A DNA stretch of 64,000 bases from Mytilus edulis (GCF_963676685.1 NC_092355.1:65479006-65543005), one strand, 5' to 3'; shown: positions 37,720-50,401, numbered from the stretch's first letter. Notes: a model not told the origin generated them from the sequence alone. Numbers and translations are program-made.

Positions 37720-37775
37720 TTTTATTTGAGCGTTACTAATGCGTCTTTTGTAGACGAAACGTGATTAATTGTGGT
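37720..37775 (+). repeat. Decayed family A hammerhead fragment
   Basis: It keeps GAGCGTTA, CTAATGC (for CTGATGA), stem II GTC...GAC and GAAACG, but stem III and the cleavage dinucleotide are lost. Predicted inactive. Confidence 0.6.
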
Positions 37776-37990
37776 TTGACATATTTGAGATTCTACGAAT
37801 TATATAGATTTAAAAATAACAGCAGCCCAACAATAGCTCTATTTTAAAAAACCTCAAACTTTAGATATGCTTTTTTTTTTAAATAATTCTTTTCTTTATA
37901 ACTTTGGTGTTTCAATGGGTGTCCATAGATATATATTATACACGACACGAGCATTGCACACATAAAAGGCTGTCGGACAAACAGATATCA

Positions 37991-38215
37991 ATGGTACCTG
38001 GATTATAATTTAGTACGCCAGACGCGCGTTTCGTCTTCATTAGACTCATCAGTGACGCTCATATCAAAACATTTATAAAGCCAAACTAGTACAAAGTTGA
38101 AGAGCATTGAGGATCAAAAATTTCAAAACATTGTGCCAAATACGGCTAAGGAAATCTATGCATGAAAATCCTTAGTTTTTCGAAAAAATAAAAGTTTTGT
38201 AAACAGGAAATTTAT
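37991..38215 (-). mobile_element. Family A hammerhead retroelement, partial monomer
   Basis: The minus strand carries 'ttcctgtttacaaaactt', 'ccttagccgtatttggcac', 'gctcttcaactttgtac' and then the ribozyme, followed by 'ggtaccattg'. It is collinear with the second half of 8311-8713. The structured 5' domain is missing. Confidence 0.75.
38015..38058 (-). ncRNA. Type I hammerhead ribozyme, family A, intact core
   Basis: Best copy in the window. On the minus strand: stem I GCGTCA (38058-38053) and TGGCGT (38020-38015) form six pairs including two G-U. The core CTGATGA occupies 38052-38046. Stem II is GTCT-AATGA-AGAC (38045-38033), a perfect 4-bp hairpin. GAAA occupies 38032-38029. Stem III is self-complementary CGCGCG (38028-38023), followed by TC, with cleavage expected between 38021 and 38020. 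Stem III has no loop of its own, so activity probably needs a dimer or tandem transcript. Confidence 0.85.
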
Positions 38216-39509
38216 AAAAATGAAGAATACATGCAATAGAAATGTTTTTTGTGTAAAATGTCGTTTAATTCTAAACTTGAATAAACATACGGTTTGAAAA
38301 ATTCATATGAAAATAATAAAACAAACGTGCTTTGTTAAAAGAAATAATGCCACATTGGTGTTTGGAATAATGTATGCTTAGAATTCTGATGTTGTTTTTC
38401 CATTTCCGGTTAGAAGTATGATTCTATAAAACTGTACATTACAATTCCAAATTAATCGAAATTTGACCTCACTACTCACTGTACATGAGGACAGTTTGAA
38501 CAAAACAAATAGTAAAATAACACGTCTGTATACTCTTTACAAATTTCTATATTTTATCTCTCCTTACACCTTGTACTGTAATGATATGTAATCTAATGGT
38601 TTCAATCTTACTTAATGTAGGACAAAGCGATGAGACAATAACTAAATTTGTCCTTCTTTTCGGGATTGCTGATTTTAATAATGGCGTTGTCATCAGATAT
38701 TGCAAGTCTGAAATAGACATGCCTCACACGCTAAAAAAATAATATACTTGAAACTTGCAAATTAAACCCGTGAAGGCTGGCAGTGCTAGTGAGTCCCTTG
38801 CATTTATCATACTAAGATGAAGAGAAATAATATATGTTTACATTGAGTTGTTGACAAAGAAGTTTGTCTTCTATATGAATATATATATACAACTCGTGGA
38901 AACAACCACCCATCAATGTTAGATCTGTTAATTTGCTTTCGTAAATATTTTTGTTCTTCCCTTGCCGGAATTCAAACCCATGTTACTGATATATCGTGAC
39001 ACCAAAAATCACCCGCACTGTAGTCGTCCTGCTAGACCACACAACCACCTGGGCTTCCTAATATTAAGCTTACGGTGGCCGGGTGTTACCTTTCCACGTC
39101 AGTTTGTATCTAGCGTCGTATTACAGTACATGATAAATAAGTCATACATATTTGTAACATAGACTAGTCATTGATACATTGTACCTATGTTTGTTTCTCG
39201 GATGATAAACGAATCCCAAAACAAGTACAATGTACATGCACCTTTGGACACCTTTGCATGAAATGATTCACTGAAACATAAATTTGTCTGATAGTTTTTA
39301 TATCTTTTAGTATACCTATTTGCATGTATGCTTTTTAATGATAAATAATGCGTATGTTACATGTTTTTGGATAACTGAATATGCCCACTATACACATACA
39401 GATTTTGAGATGGTTCATAAAATGATGGAGGAAGTAGCAAAACATATTGGTCGAAAATTACCATATAAGAAGGACTAAAATGTTTCGGATTTGGCTATAC
39501 TTTTTGGGA
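38216..39509. other. Gene-free interval
   Basis: Nothing coding was recognised. The plus frame 38962-39162 covers 'caccacctgggcttcc'-type DNA that looks like decayed repeat. Confidence 0.4.
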
Positions 39510-39640
39510 CTTTTGTATTATAGCTCTTCACCTTTAATATAAGCTTTGGATTTCAAAAATTTTAACCACGAGCATCACTGAAGAGACATGTATTGGCGAA
39601 ATGCGCATCTGGTGCAGGAAGATTGGTACCGTTAATGTTA
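39510..39640 (+). mobile_element. Family B hammerhead element, partial
   Basis: Contains 'tatagctcttcacctt', 'ataagctttgga' and the ribozyme, then 'aagattggtaccgttaatg'. It is the same family as the minus-strand copies in the triplicated units (near 44.8, 48.2 and 51.55 kb). Monomer boundaries are unclear. Confidence 0.65.
39572..39615 (+). ncRNA. Type I hammerhead ribozyme, family B
   Basis: Stem I GCATCA (39572-39577) pairs with TGGTGC (39610-39615) over all six positions with one G-U. Core CTGAAGA (39578-39584) fits CUGANGA, since position 7 is free in hammerheads. Stem II GACA...TGGC has one mismatch. GAAA lies at 39598-39601. Stem III is self-complementary TGCGCA (39602-39607), then TC, with cleavage expected after 39609. 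Stems I and III differ from family A yet keep pairing. Confidence 0.8.
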
Positions 39641-39894
39641 TTACAGATGTTACTTGTAAAATTGAATTGAGTGTACAAGGTAAAGGATGTAACAATTTAG
39701 AAAAATACCATATAGTTTGGTTTGTTGTAGAAAATCAAAATCTATTGACCTTTTTATTATAGATGTATCAATGTGTCATATATTCATATGGTTGGAATAA
39801 ACCTGTGCTCTCATTCCTCTCTCTTAATTGTTTTGAAGGAATTTAATTGGTATTATTTTGGTGCACAATTATGTCTAAAATTTAAACTTACACG

Positions 39895-40050
39895 AAAAGA
39901 TAGGTAAATGACACCAACATTCAATAAGTAAAAAATTAACCAACAACGCCAAAAGTAAAAAGAAGAGAAGGCAAAAAGCGAGCTACAGGATCCCCTCCAA
40001 CAACTATGGGTGATCTCAGATGTTCCTGAAGGGTAATCAGATGTTTAGCA
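39895..40050 (-). mobile_element. Penelope-like 3' tail, diverged
   Basis: Minus strand: 'ctgattacccttcagg', 'ctgagatcacccatag' and 'acttttggcgttgttgg' align in order with the PLE tail at 60480-60640. Confidence 0.5.
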
Positions 40051-40514
40051 GAATGACAATTGATGACCATGCGCGACGACGTTTAGTAACTAATCATGAT
40101 GAATCTTACTGGAAGCAATGTGTCCTCTTATCCCAAACAAGTTATAGGCAAACAGTCCTTTTAGCTATTCTTTGTTGATTTTTTTCTTTGCAGGAGCAGT
40201 GTCAACTGTAATGGTTTGGTTTCCATTATGCGATTATCTTGGTCACAAACCAAAACCTAGGGAAGTACATCAACTATATTAGAAAAACAACAGATAAACG
40301 GAAACACCTAACTCCAACAAAAACAAATGCCAACAAACATCTTCATGGACTAAATGATAACACAATTGTAGAACAAGGCAGTTTGTTGGTTTTAAGTATG
40401 TTCGATATAAAACTAAAGAATTTATGAATGTTTCGCTCTGCTTATTCCCCTGCATACCAAAGTGGTACTTTAAAGACAAATAAAAACTATAAAATCTACG
40501 TGAATAAACTCATC

Positions 40515-40600
40515 ATAGATACCAGGATTGAAATTTTATAATTACGTCAGACGCGCGTTTGGTCAACAAAAGACTCATCAGTGATGCTCGAACAAAAGAA
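40515..40600 (-). repeat. Family A hammerhead fragment with G12 lost
   Basis: Minus strand: GCATCA, CTGATGA, stem II GTC...GAC, then CAAA instead of GAAA, CGCGCG, TC and TGACGT. The G12-to-C change in the catalytic box predicts an inactive ribozyme although the stems survive. Confidence 0.7.
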
Positions 40601-40679
40601 TAAATAAACAAGATATGTTGAAAGGTATATTATAGACAAAAAACCCATAAAGTAATATAAATATTTTTTTTTAATCTCA

Positions 40680-40770
40680 TAGTTGATACCAGGCTTATAA
40701 TGTGGTATGACAGTCGAACGTTTTGTCTACGTAAGATTTATATAGTGACGCTCAAATCAAAACACATTTA
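40680..40770 (-). repeat. Heavily decayed family A fragment
   Basis: Minus strand keeps 'tttgagcgtcact' and 'tacgtagacaaaacg' then 'aagcctggtatc', but CTGATGA has become CTATATA. Confidence 0.5.
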
Positions 40771-41159
40771 AAGACATATAGATAGTTAAATAAAGGCAAC
40801 AGTAGTATACCGCTGTTCAAAATTATGCCTGCTGATTAGGTTGTTTTTAAATCTTGAAAGATACTTAAAAAAACAAGATAAAGTGCCTTATTTGGAATAG
40901 TGAAATGCAGACGATCAATTTTAAACATTTGTTGGTGGAAAGCCATAATTTATACACTTAAAGTCATATGAAACCTAACATTAAAAAAATATGCCTTTTA
41001 AATAACAAGTTAAATACGTAATACACTGTCTATATGAGTAACTGTCCAGCTTCCATGATTTGTATCTCTTTATGTATGCTTCTTCGAATATCTCGTAATA
41101 GCCTTTTTTCGTACAATGCTCCCGAGCGAGATGATTCCTAATTTCTCCGGGCAGTTAAC

Positions 41160-41375
41160 TAAACAACAGACAAACTGAAGTGCAACAAAAAAAAAAACGA
41201 AATAGCAACACACACAGAAACGAACTATAAAATAACAACTGCCATTCTATTGATTTGGTACAGGAATAAGCGACACGAACCCCATAAACAAACTTGGGGT
41301 GATACCAGGTGCTCCGTAAAGGGTAAACAGATCCTGCTCCACATGTGGAACCCGTCATTATACAAGACACAAGGT
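41160..41375 (-). mobile_element. Penelope-like 3' tail copy
   Basis: Minus strand: 'ccacatgtggagcaggat', 'tgtttaccctttacgg', 'caccccaagtttgttt' and 'gggttcgtgtcgctt'. It lies directly upstream of the hAT-like element. Confidence 0.6.
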
Positions 41376-41484
41376 CTATAGTATAAATCGGTAGTTCATA
41401 TTCGTGAAAACGGAACGGGATTGTGTGGGGTAGTTGCCATATAAGGAACATATAAGATATCATAAAGATTTTCACGCATAGTTA

Positions 41485-42787
41485 CAGGGCCGTAAGTACC
41501 CTCTTTTAAAAGTGAGGCAAAATCTATTTTCGCCGAGCGTAGCGAGGCGATAAAATTTTGGGGAGGGGTCTTGGGGCCACTCAAAGCCCCAAGAAGCTCT
41601 GAGAAAAATAACACAAAATCGTTCATTCTGGACGTTTCCCGGACTTTCTCTTCAACTTTGTACTTTATTTGGCCTTTTTTACTTTTTTGGATTCGAGCTT
41701 CACTGATGAATCTTTTTGTAGACGAAACGCGCGTCTATACAAAATTTAGTCCTGGTATCTATGGCATGATGAGTTTATTTACATTGAAACGCAATTAATT
41801 TTTAGCAATTTTTTTTGGACAATATTCTGTCTATAAGCAAACACATAGATTCATTGTAATTTTAGACTTTTAGGTTTTAGGGAAAACATTAAAAGACCGA
41901 TATGTAGGATAAGGCAAAAATCGTAATTCTCACTCATAATCATTAATACCGGACTGTTCTTGTCTTGTATTGTGCCTCGACTATTTTTGGTGATTTTTTT
42001 TACTAGATTTAAATATAGTGACAGTGCAGTATTATACCTTAAGTACTAGTACTGTTTAAGTCGACACTAGGGACCATCTTGACCTTGTTTTACGGTATTT
42101 ATGATTTTTTTTTTACTTTTGAAGACCCTCGATCAACTATCAAGATGAAAAACAGGAAGAAATACTTTGACCATTGATCATTTGTATTTTTTCTATGTAT
42201 TGACTTTGTGTGCGATTAGGTCCAGTGCACGTTTACTCCATATTCCTTTATTTTCTGTTTAAGAGTCGGAACACGTCGTGATACCGGGAAATTGGTGACC
42301 TAGCTTACTTTAATGTAAATCATTTCAGCTATTTAGTTCTATTTACCCAAAAAAGCCAGTTTTGGATTCCTTAATATCAAGTTCAATTCTCCATGCAGAA
42401 ACACCTTTTTTCTGTGTCCAGTAGCATCGTATATTCTTAAAATTTTCTCGAGCAATGTCTGGACATCAGTGGACATGCAACATTGCAAAACCACACGTTT
42501 ACAAATGAAAATCAACACTCAGACTATAGTCATAAAGTTGGATAATAAATAAACAAAAGACAAAAAAGTACAAACAATAGACCATCAACTCTGAAAACTA
42601 AAAGTAGAATAGAAACATAATCACGCAAAACATGCAGGGGCGACACCAGAGAGTGAAGATAACTTGCCTCTTGCAAGACACTTTCCGTGAAAACAATTTG
42701 ATATGAAGTCAATCTTTTGTTTCATTTTTTTTTTAATTTCTAACATGAGGCATTTGCCTCATTTGCCTCAATGTAGTGACGGCCCTG
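41485..42787. mobile_element. hAT-like non-autonomous DNA transposon, 1.3 kb
   Basis: The ends are inverted: CAGGGCCGTAAGTACC on the left and, in reverse complement, CAGGGCCGTCACTAC on the right. Both are followed by GAGGCAAA-type subterminal repeats. AGTTA flanks both ends directly (41480-41484 and 42788-42792), a short duplication; classical hAT elements make 8 bp, so the superfamily is tentative. No transposase is present. It carries a family A hammerhead copy (41645-41765) and a hairpin, 'tcttggggc...gccccaaga', near 41568. Confidence 0.65.
41645..41765 (+). repeat. Family A hammerhead copy inside the hAT-like element
   Basis: Contains 'tcttcaactttgtact', CTGATGA (41703-41709), GAAA, CGCGCG and TC, then 'tagtcctggtatct'. 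Stem II opens with A instead of G, and stem I partners (GCTTCA and TATACA) no longer pair, so it is probably inactive. Confidence 0.65.
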
Positions 42788-42792
42788 AGTTA

Positions 42793-43670
42793 TAGCATGA
42801 TGTAGATGTTGTGTCTTTATTGATTATTTGTAGTATGTTGTACTTAAAACATAATCAATGTACGTTGTGTTTGTTTCAAATGTGAGACCCGTTGCTTCCT
42901 GAAAACAAGAATCCGGCGATAATTTGCATTTGATGAAAGAGTTTGAAATGAAATTGAACGCCATTAGAAAAATGGGATAATACATAACCAATTTTATTTG
43001 TATGCACTCTTGAACCAAAATTGCCAAACATATTCAACGTTATGAAATCATACCTTCCAGGTAGAAGGATGGAAGAACTGATATATATATAAGCTTCCGC
43101 AGCTTATAAATTGAAAAAATGTATCTAATTAAAAATGATTCGAACCAAAGTGATTTGCAGTAAAACTTGTGCGTGCTTCACATAATGATAATTTTTTTTG
43201 AGACCGGCAATATGAAATATTTCCACATTGGACAGAATTTCTCCGTAAATGTATATTCGAAAATAAATCAATAGAATTGATTGTGAAAGGGTCCGAATTC
43301 ACAAGAACAAATAGCATCCGAAATACAGGCAAATTCTATTCAGAATACACAATGAAACGCGTCAATGGATCATTTAAAATATTAACATTTTTCAAGTGCA
43401 ACAGGTGGTTCTAAATATACCTATATGAAATGGAACAGTATTTCATAAAGATATTTAAACCTCAGCTAAAATGAACGCTCAGTTCAAGAGTTTTAGAACT
43501 TCGTAACGAACAATGGTATAAGTCAAGTCTCCTCTTCTCTCTTCATTGACAATATTTACATAATCTTGACAGTTCCCTACAAAAGGACACAAGCGCTTGT
43601 GAAAGAAGACTCGATTTTATAATGTTCATGTTATTCCATCAGTTATTGGTAATTTCTTCTCCAAGTATCA
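42793..43670. other. Gene-free interval before the triplication
   Basis: AT-rich, with no gene or repeat family recognised. The small minus frames 42824-43027 and 43129-43332 are unsupported. Confidence 0.4.
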
Positions 43671-44810
43671 ATTCCTGTATCAAGGAACCTTTCATGTATA
43701 CATTTATATTGCACGTCCTCTTTGAAAGAACCATGTGACATTCCACAGACGTAAGCATAATATAACTATAAATCAATCGGTAAATAAAATGTTGGAATAA
43801 AACATTATAGACGTAACATTTGCATCATTAAAAAGTGTAGAAATTGCATAATCAATTAAATTAACATAGGAAAGCAGAGTGTGTCACAAATCAATTTCTC
43901 CCACCTTGTCAGTATCATAGATGTATTTTTAATTTTCTCTAAAATGTCTAATATATTAAATGTTAAACATAATATAATAAAATATAGTTACAGCAACTTT
44001 TGCTACAACTGCAAATTAAATGTGGTATTTTTGCCATTGAGACAATTTTCCACAAGATAGCAAATGACATAGGAGTTAAAAATATATGTCACAGTACAAC
44101 CTTCATCAATGAGCAGAATTTATTCTAAAAAGTATAACAATTAAAACGAGACACTAACGCCCGTATTTATGTACATAACAATGATACAGCAACTAATAAC
44201 AACAACTAAATAACAGACTCCTGACTGAGGACAGGCATATACATAATATGACAGGGTTAAACATTGTTCCAGGTGTCCAACTCTCAATTTGCCTTGGACA
44301 ATGGTGTAACCGTGCAACATATAAATAAACTATAAACATCCGTTGAAAAGGGCTCGACTCAACAGATCCATACAATGTCTGATTTACATCTGAATGGACA
44401 TACCTTTATAAATGCAAGGGCAACATCCTACATGAACAAAGAAACACAGATTCAGATTTAAAAAGCACACCCATTATAAATGCAAGGAAGACACATTAAC
44501 TGATCAGAGAAAAACATATTACAGATTCAGAGAAGTGCAATTTTTCTTAATGTAAGGACAACACATTAAATGAATAATAAAAGACAGATCATAGATGTCG
44601 AGAATAACACCCTGTATAAAGATCGGGACAAACTATTTAAAATATTTGTAAGAGATAAGGTGAATGAATTTTGTACATACTTACACGTTTATTTTTTGAA
44701 CACTTATCATTATACTCTAATAAGCACTCTCTTTAAAATAAATCGACCACACAATTAGTAAAACATCACCTGCATCTATCTATAATAACATTAACGGTAC
44801 CATTTTTTCT

Positions 44811-44855
44811 GCGTCAGATGCGCATTTCGACAATACATGTATCTTCAGTGATGTT
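44811..44855 (-). ncRNA. Family B hammerhead in unit 1 (damaged stems)
   Basis: Core CTGAAGA and GAAA and stem III TGCGCA are intact. Stem II begins T instead of G, and one stem I pair is lost (TGACGC instead of TGGTGC). Confidence 0.65.
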
Positions 44856-45094
44856 CGTGGCCAAAATATGTAAAGTCCAAAGCTCATATAAAAGATGAAG
44901 AGGTATAATCCAAAAGTTAACATGCTATTATATTTATAAATAAACAAACGGTCCCACCCTTTTCTATAAATGCATTTTGTTTTTATCTTTTTGTAATTTT
45001 CACGGGAACATTTACTAAATAAATCGAGGATTCGACAGAACAATTTTGTTATCAATGATACTCATCTTTTTCCATCAGTATTCTGATTCGAGCT

Positions 45095-45260
45095 CCACTG
45101 ATGAGTCATGTGTAAGAGTGTCGTAATGAGGTTACCTTTTTATGTTGTGTCATGTGTTCTATTGCTTGTCTGTTTGTCTTCCTTCATTTTCAACCAGGCG
45201 TTTTCAATTTATTTTCGATTTGTGATTTTGACTGTCCCTCTGGTATCTTTCGTCACTCTT
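45095..45260 (+). mobile_element. Truncated hammerhead joined to a Penelope-like tail
   Basis: CACTGATGAGTCATGTGTAA, the first half of a family A core, runs straight into 'tatgttgtgtcatgtgttc' and 'gactgtccctctggtatc', the PLE 3' tail seen at 60560-60690. The junction is present in all three units (also about 48455 and 51822). Confidence 0.65.
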
Positions 45261-47034
45261 TTACAGATAAATAACGAAAATTCATGCACAATGTTATTTT
45301 TTACATTTTGAAATGTTAAAAAGATATTTTAACCATTTAAAAAAAAAAAATATCAGTGAATATGTTATCAGAAATATTCATTGAAACGTATAGTACTACT
45401 TTCATTTACATATATGTAGGTGTTTTTATGTATATTTCGTGTAGATATATTTTGCCTTTTTATTTGAAAGAGACATGCTTTATTTTCTGATTACAAATTA
45501 CAAAATCGATCATTAAATCAAAAAGTATAAGCAACAGGGGAAAGATGTTACATATTCATAAATTATTTGCGTAGTCAGCTAAGTTAGGAAAAAAGCAACA
45601 TATGCCACTAATCGTTGTTGCACACCTTGCAGAATATATTCATCTTGATATATCAATAGGCAATTCATTTTAAAAGTTATCTTTCTATCTACAGGTCTTC
45701 TATTACACCTCGTGGTAAGTTTTGAAATATTTTCTTAGATACAAAGTTCTTGTGATTTGAAATTGTTAAATTCAATAACTGAGGTAATACTACAGTATTT
45801 TCGAACATCAAAACAGTGGTGACGTTGCTTCGCCAAACATTTTTAAAGTCAATGTACCGTAGTAAATAAGACGTAACCGCTGTTTCGGAGATTGCAGTAT
45901 TATATCAAATAATTGTTAGCTCATGTTTTTTGCCGAGGGCTTTTGACAATCACAACAAAGGTATCCAATGTGCATGTAAAATTCAACTGAGAGACAAAAA
46001 TTGATACAAACATTGCTTTCATTTTACTATTCGTCTTTGGTTGGATTAATTACTGATTTATGATATCGTTATATAATTTCAAGAAACAAATTTGAATATC
46101 GTCATTTTGGGAGGATGAAGTTCTATATTCGATTATAAACAAACCACTTTGACATACGAAAGTATTTTTCGCGATAGTGTAGTACACCAAAAGAAGAAAG
46201 AAGTACTGATTCTCTAAATTCTCAGTTGAAATTTGTTTTCCGATTTGTGATACCGCCATATCATTGTCATAATAAATTGTAAATATTGTCAGCTTTGGTA
46301 CCTGTTTGTTTTATACAAACTGTGAAATCTTCTAATATTTCATTTGATTGATTGATTTCAATTAAATGTATGCACATTTAAATACCTTTCTATTATCAAA
46401 TTTTGTTTATCTCTGACCTTGTTGTTATTTTATGCATGAACAAAACGTTGACCAATCAGGTCAATGTTTTAAGCAATGCAGAACAACTCGTCCCAGAGAC
46501 AAGTCGGACCGTCTAAGATGACAACTCGGACCGTCTAAGATGACAACTCAGACCTCTTGTTTGATTTTATTAGGATTTCATAAATTGTACGACTAACTAG
46601 AGGAGCTTTCGTTTGTACATGCGGGACAGTTAAGGGGTATTTTGAGGGGCCTAAAGTTGGCAGGGTTAACTGTAGAACCCTATGGGATTTTATTTTCAAA
46701 TAACTATTACTCGAAGATAGTGTGTGATTGATACACGGACTCTTCAGTTATGAGATGAGGACAATAAAACAAATGAAAAATATAGGGTGGGTCCATTGGG
46801 GTTATCCCTTCCCCCTTCAATTTGAAAAATTGCTTTTATCGAAGTTCCCACCCCTGAACCGTATATATTCGTGTATGGAACAAAATAAAAAATAAAATAA
46901 ACTATAGGGAGAGTCCCTGGGGTAACCTAACCCACTCACGTTTAAGAACTCGTAAACAGTCGATATCTCTACCCTAAACTCTATATATTCATGTATTGGA
47001 CAATATAACAAATCGAAAAAAATATAGGGGCCTA

Positions 47035-50000
47035 ATTCCTGTATCAAGGAACCTTTCATGTATACATTTATATTGCACGTCCTCTTTGAAAGAACCATGT
47101 GACATTCCACAGACGTAAGCATAATATAACTATAAATCAATCGGTAAATAAAATGTTGGAATAAAATATTATAGACGTAACATTTGCATCATTAAAAAGT
47201 GTAGAAATTGCATAATCAATTAAATTAACATAGGAAAGCAGAGTGTGTCACAAATCAATTTCGCCCACCTTGTCAGTATCATAGATGTATTTTTAATTTT
47301 CTCTAAAATTTCTAATATATTAAATGTTAAACAATGTTAAACATAATATAATTAAATAATGTTACAGCAACTTTTGCTACAACTGCAAATTAAATGTGGT
47401 ATTTTTGCCATTGAGACAATTTTCCACAAGATAGCAAATGACATAGGAGTTAAAAATATATGTCACAGTACAACCTTCATCAATGAGCAGAATTTATTCT
47501 AAAAAGTATAACAATTAAAACGAGACACTAACGCCCGTATTTATGTACATAACAATGATACAGCAACAAATAACAGACTCCTGACTGGGGACAGGCATAT
47601 ACATAATATGACAGGGTTAAACATTTTTCCAGGTGTCCAACCCTCAATTTGCCTTGGACAATGGTGTAACCGTGCAACATATAAATAAACTATAAACTTC
47701 CGTTGAAAAGGGCTCGACTCAACAGATCCATACAATGTCTGATTTACATCTGAATGGACATACCTTTATAAATGCAAGGGCAACATCCTACATGAACAAA
47801 GAAACACAGATTCAGATTTAAAAAGCACACCCATTATAAATGCAAGGATGACACATTAACTGATCAAAGAAAAACATATTACAGATTCAGAGAAGTACAA
47901 TTTTTCTTAATGTAAGGACAACACATTAAATGAATAATAAAAGACAGATCATAGATTTCGAGAATAACACCCTGTATAAAGATCGGGACAAACTATTTGA
48001 AATATTTGTAAGAGATAAGGTGAATGAATTTTGTACATACTTACACGTTTATTTTTTGAACACGTATCATTATACTCTAATAAGCACTCTCTTTAAAATA
48101 AATCGACCACACAATTAGTAAAACATCACCTGCATCTATCTATAATAACATTAACGGTACCAATTTTTCTGCACCAGATGCGCATTTCGACAATACATGT
48201 CCCTTCAGTGATGTTCGTGGCCAAAATATGTAAAGTCAAAAGCTCATATAAAAGATGAAGAGGTATAATCCAAAAGTTAACATGCTATTATATTTATAAA
48301 TAAACAAACGGTCCCACTCTTTTCTATAAATGCATTTTGTTTTTATCTTTCTGTAATTTTCACGGGAACATTTACTTAATAAATCGAGGATTCGATAGAA
48401 CAATTTTGTTATCAATGATACTCATCTTTTTCCATCAGTATTCTGATTCGTGCTCCACTGATGAGTCATGTGTAAGAGTGTCGTAATGAGGTTACCTTTT
48501 TATGTTGTGTCATGTGTTCTATTGCTTGTCTGTTTGTCTTTTTTTCATTTTCATCTAGGCGTTTTCAATTTATTTTCGATTTGTGATTTTGACTGTCCCT
48601 CTGGTATCTTTCGTCACTCTTTTACAGATAGATAACGAAAATTCTTGCAAAATGTTATTTTTTACATTTTGAAATGTTAAAAAGATATTTTAACCATTTT
48701 TTTAAAAAAGAAATATCAGTGAATATGTTATCAGAAATATTCATTGAAACGTATAGTACTACTTTCATTTACATATATGTAGGTGTTTTTTTTTTGTATA
48801 TTTCGTGTAGATATATTTTGCCTTTTTATTTGAAAGAGACATTCTTTATTTTCTAATTACAAATTACAAAATCGATCATTAAGTCAAAAAGTATAAACAA
48901 CAGAGGAAAGATGTTACATATTCATAAATTATTTGCGTAGTCAGCTAAGTTAGGAAAAAAGGCAACATATGCCACTAATCGTTGTTGCACACCTTGCAGA
49001 ATATATTCATCTTGATATATCAATAGGCAATTCATTTTAAAAGTTATCTTTCTATCTACAGGTCTTCTATTACACCTCGTGGTAAGTTTTGAAATATTTT
49101 CTTAGATACAAAGTTCCTGTGATTTGAAATTGTTAAATTCAATAACTGAGGTAATGCTTCAGTATTTTCGAACATCAAAACAGTGGTGACGTTGCTTCGC
49201 CAAACATTTTTAAAGTCAATGTACCGTAGTAAATAAGACGTAACCGCTGTTTCGGAGATTGCAGTATTTTATCAAATAATTGTTAGCTCATGTTTTTTGC
49301 CGAGGGCTTTTGACAATCACAACAAAGGTATCCAATGTGCATGTAAAATTCAACTGAGAGACAAAAATTGATACAAACATTGCTTTCATTTTACTATTCG
49401 TCTTTGGTTGGATTAATTACTGATTTATGATATCGTCATATAATTTCAAGAAACAAATTTGAATATCGTCATATTGGGAGGATGAAGTTCTATATTCGAT
49501 TATAAACAAACCACTTTGACATACGAAAGTGTTTTTCGCGATAGTGTAGTACACCAAAAGAAGAAAGAAGTACTGATTCTCTAAATTCTCAGTTGAAATT
49601 TGTTTTCTGATTTGTGATACCGCCATATCATTGTCATAATAAATTGTAAATATTGTCAGCTTTGGTACCTGTTTGTTTTATACAAACTGTGAAATCTTCT
49701 AATATTTCATTTGATTGATTGATTTCAATTAAATGTATGCACATTTAAATACCTTTCGATTATCAAATTTTGTTTATCTCTGACCTTGTTGTTATTTTAT
49801 GCATGATCAAAACGTTGACCAATCAGGTCAATGTTTTAAGCAATGCAGAACAACTCGTCCCAGAGACAAGTCGGACCGTCTAAGATGACAACTCGGACCG
49901 TCTAAGATGACAACTCAGACCTCTTGTTTGATTTTATTAGGATTTCATAAAATGTACGACTAACTAGAGGAGCTTTTGTTTGTACATGCGGGACAGTTAA

Positions 50001-50401
50001 GGGGTATTTTGAGGGGCCTAAAGTTGGCAGGGTTAACTGTAGAACCCTATGGGATTTTATTTTCAAATAACTATTACTCGAAGTTAGTGTGTGATTGATA
50101 CACGGACTCTTCAGTTATGAGATGAGGACAATAAAACAAATGAAAAATATAGGGTGAGTCCATTGGGGTTATCCCTTTCCCCTTCAATTTGAAAAATTGC
50201 TTTTATCGAAGTTCCCACCCCTGAACCGTATATATTCGTGTATGGAACAAAATAAAATATAAAATAAACTATAGGGAGAGTCCCTGGGGTAACCTAACCC
50301 ACTCATGTTTAAGAACTCGTAAACAGTCGATATCTCTACCCTAAACTCTATATATTCATGTATTGGACAATATAACAAATCGAAAAAAATATAGGGGCCT
50401 A
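47035..50401. repeat. 3.36-kb tandem unit 2
   Basis: Same order as unit 1 with scattered substitutions and small indels, for example a 9-nt duplication near 47328-47345 shared with unit 3. It is closer to unit 3 than to unit 1. Confidence 0.9.
48171..48215 (-). ncRNA. Family B hammerhead in unit 2 (A9 changed)
   Basis: Stem I (5 pairs), perfect stem II GACA-TGTAT-TGTC, GAAA and TGCGCA are all kept, but the core reads CTGAAGG. The A9-to-G change should strongly impair cleavage. Confidence 0.65.

Larger units (their letters stand above)
43671..47034. repeat. 3.36-kb tandem unit 1
   Basis: First of three direct, nearly identical copies. It contains, left to right: a minus SINE-like repeat (about 44020-44400), a minus family B hammerhead (44811-44855), a plus truncated hammerhead fused to a PLE tail (about 45095-45260), AT-rich DNA, and two minisatellite repeats (about 46790-47030). 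A perfect 22-bp doublet starts at 46504. Short open frames recur in all copies but are not conserved in the older fourth copy, so none is called as a gene. Confidence 0.9.

Noticed and set aside
46050..46259. A 69-codon open frame (MAVSQIGKQIST...) repeated in all three tandem units
   Set aside because: Its recurrence is explained by recent duplication. In the older diverged copy (about 54880-55090) the frame is full of stops and shifts, so there is no sign of coding constraint.
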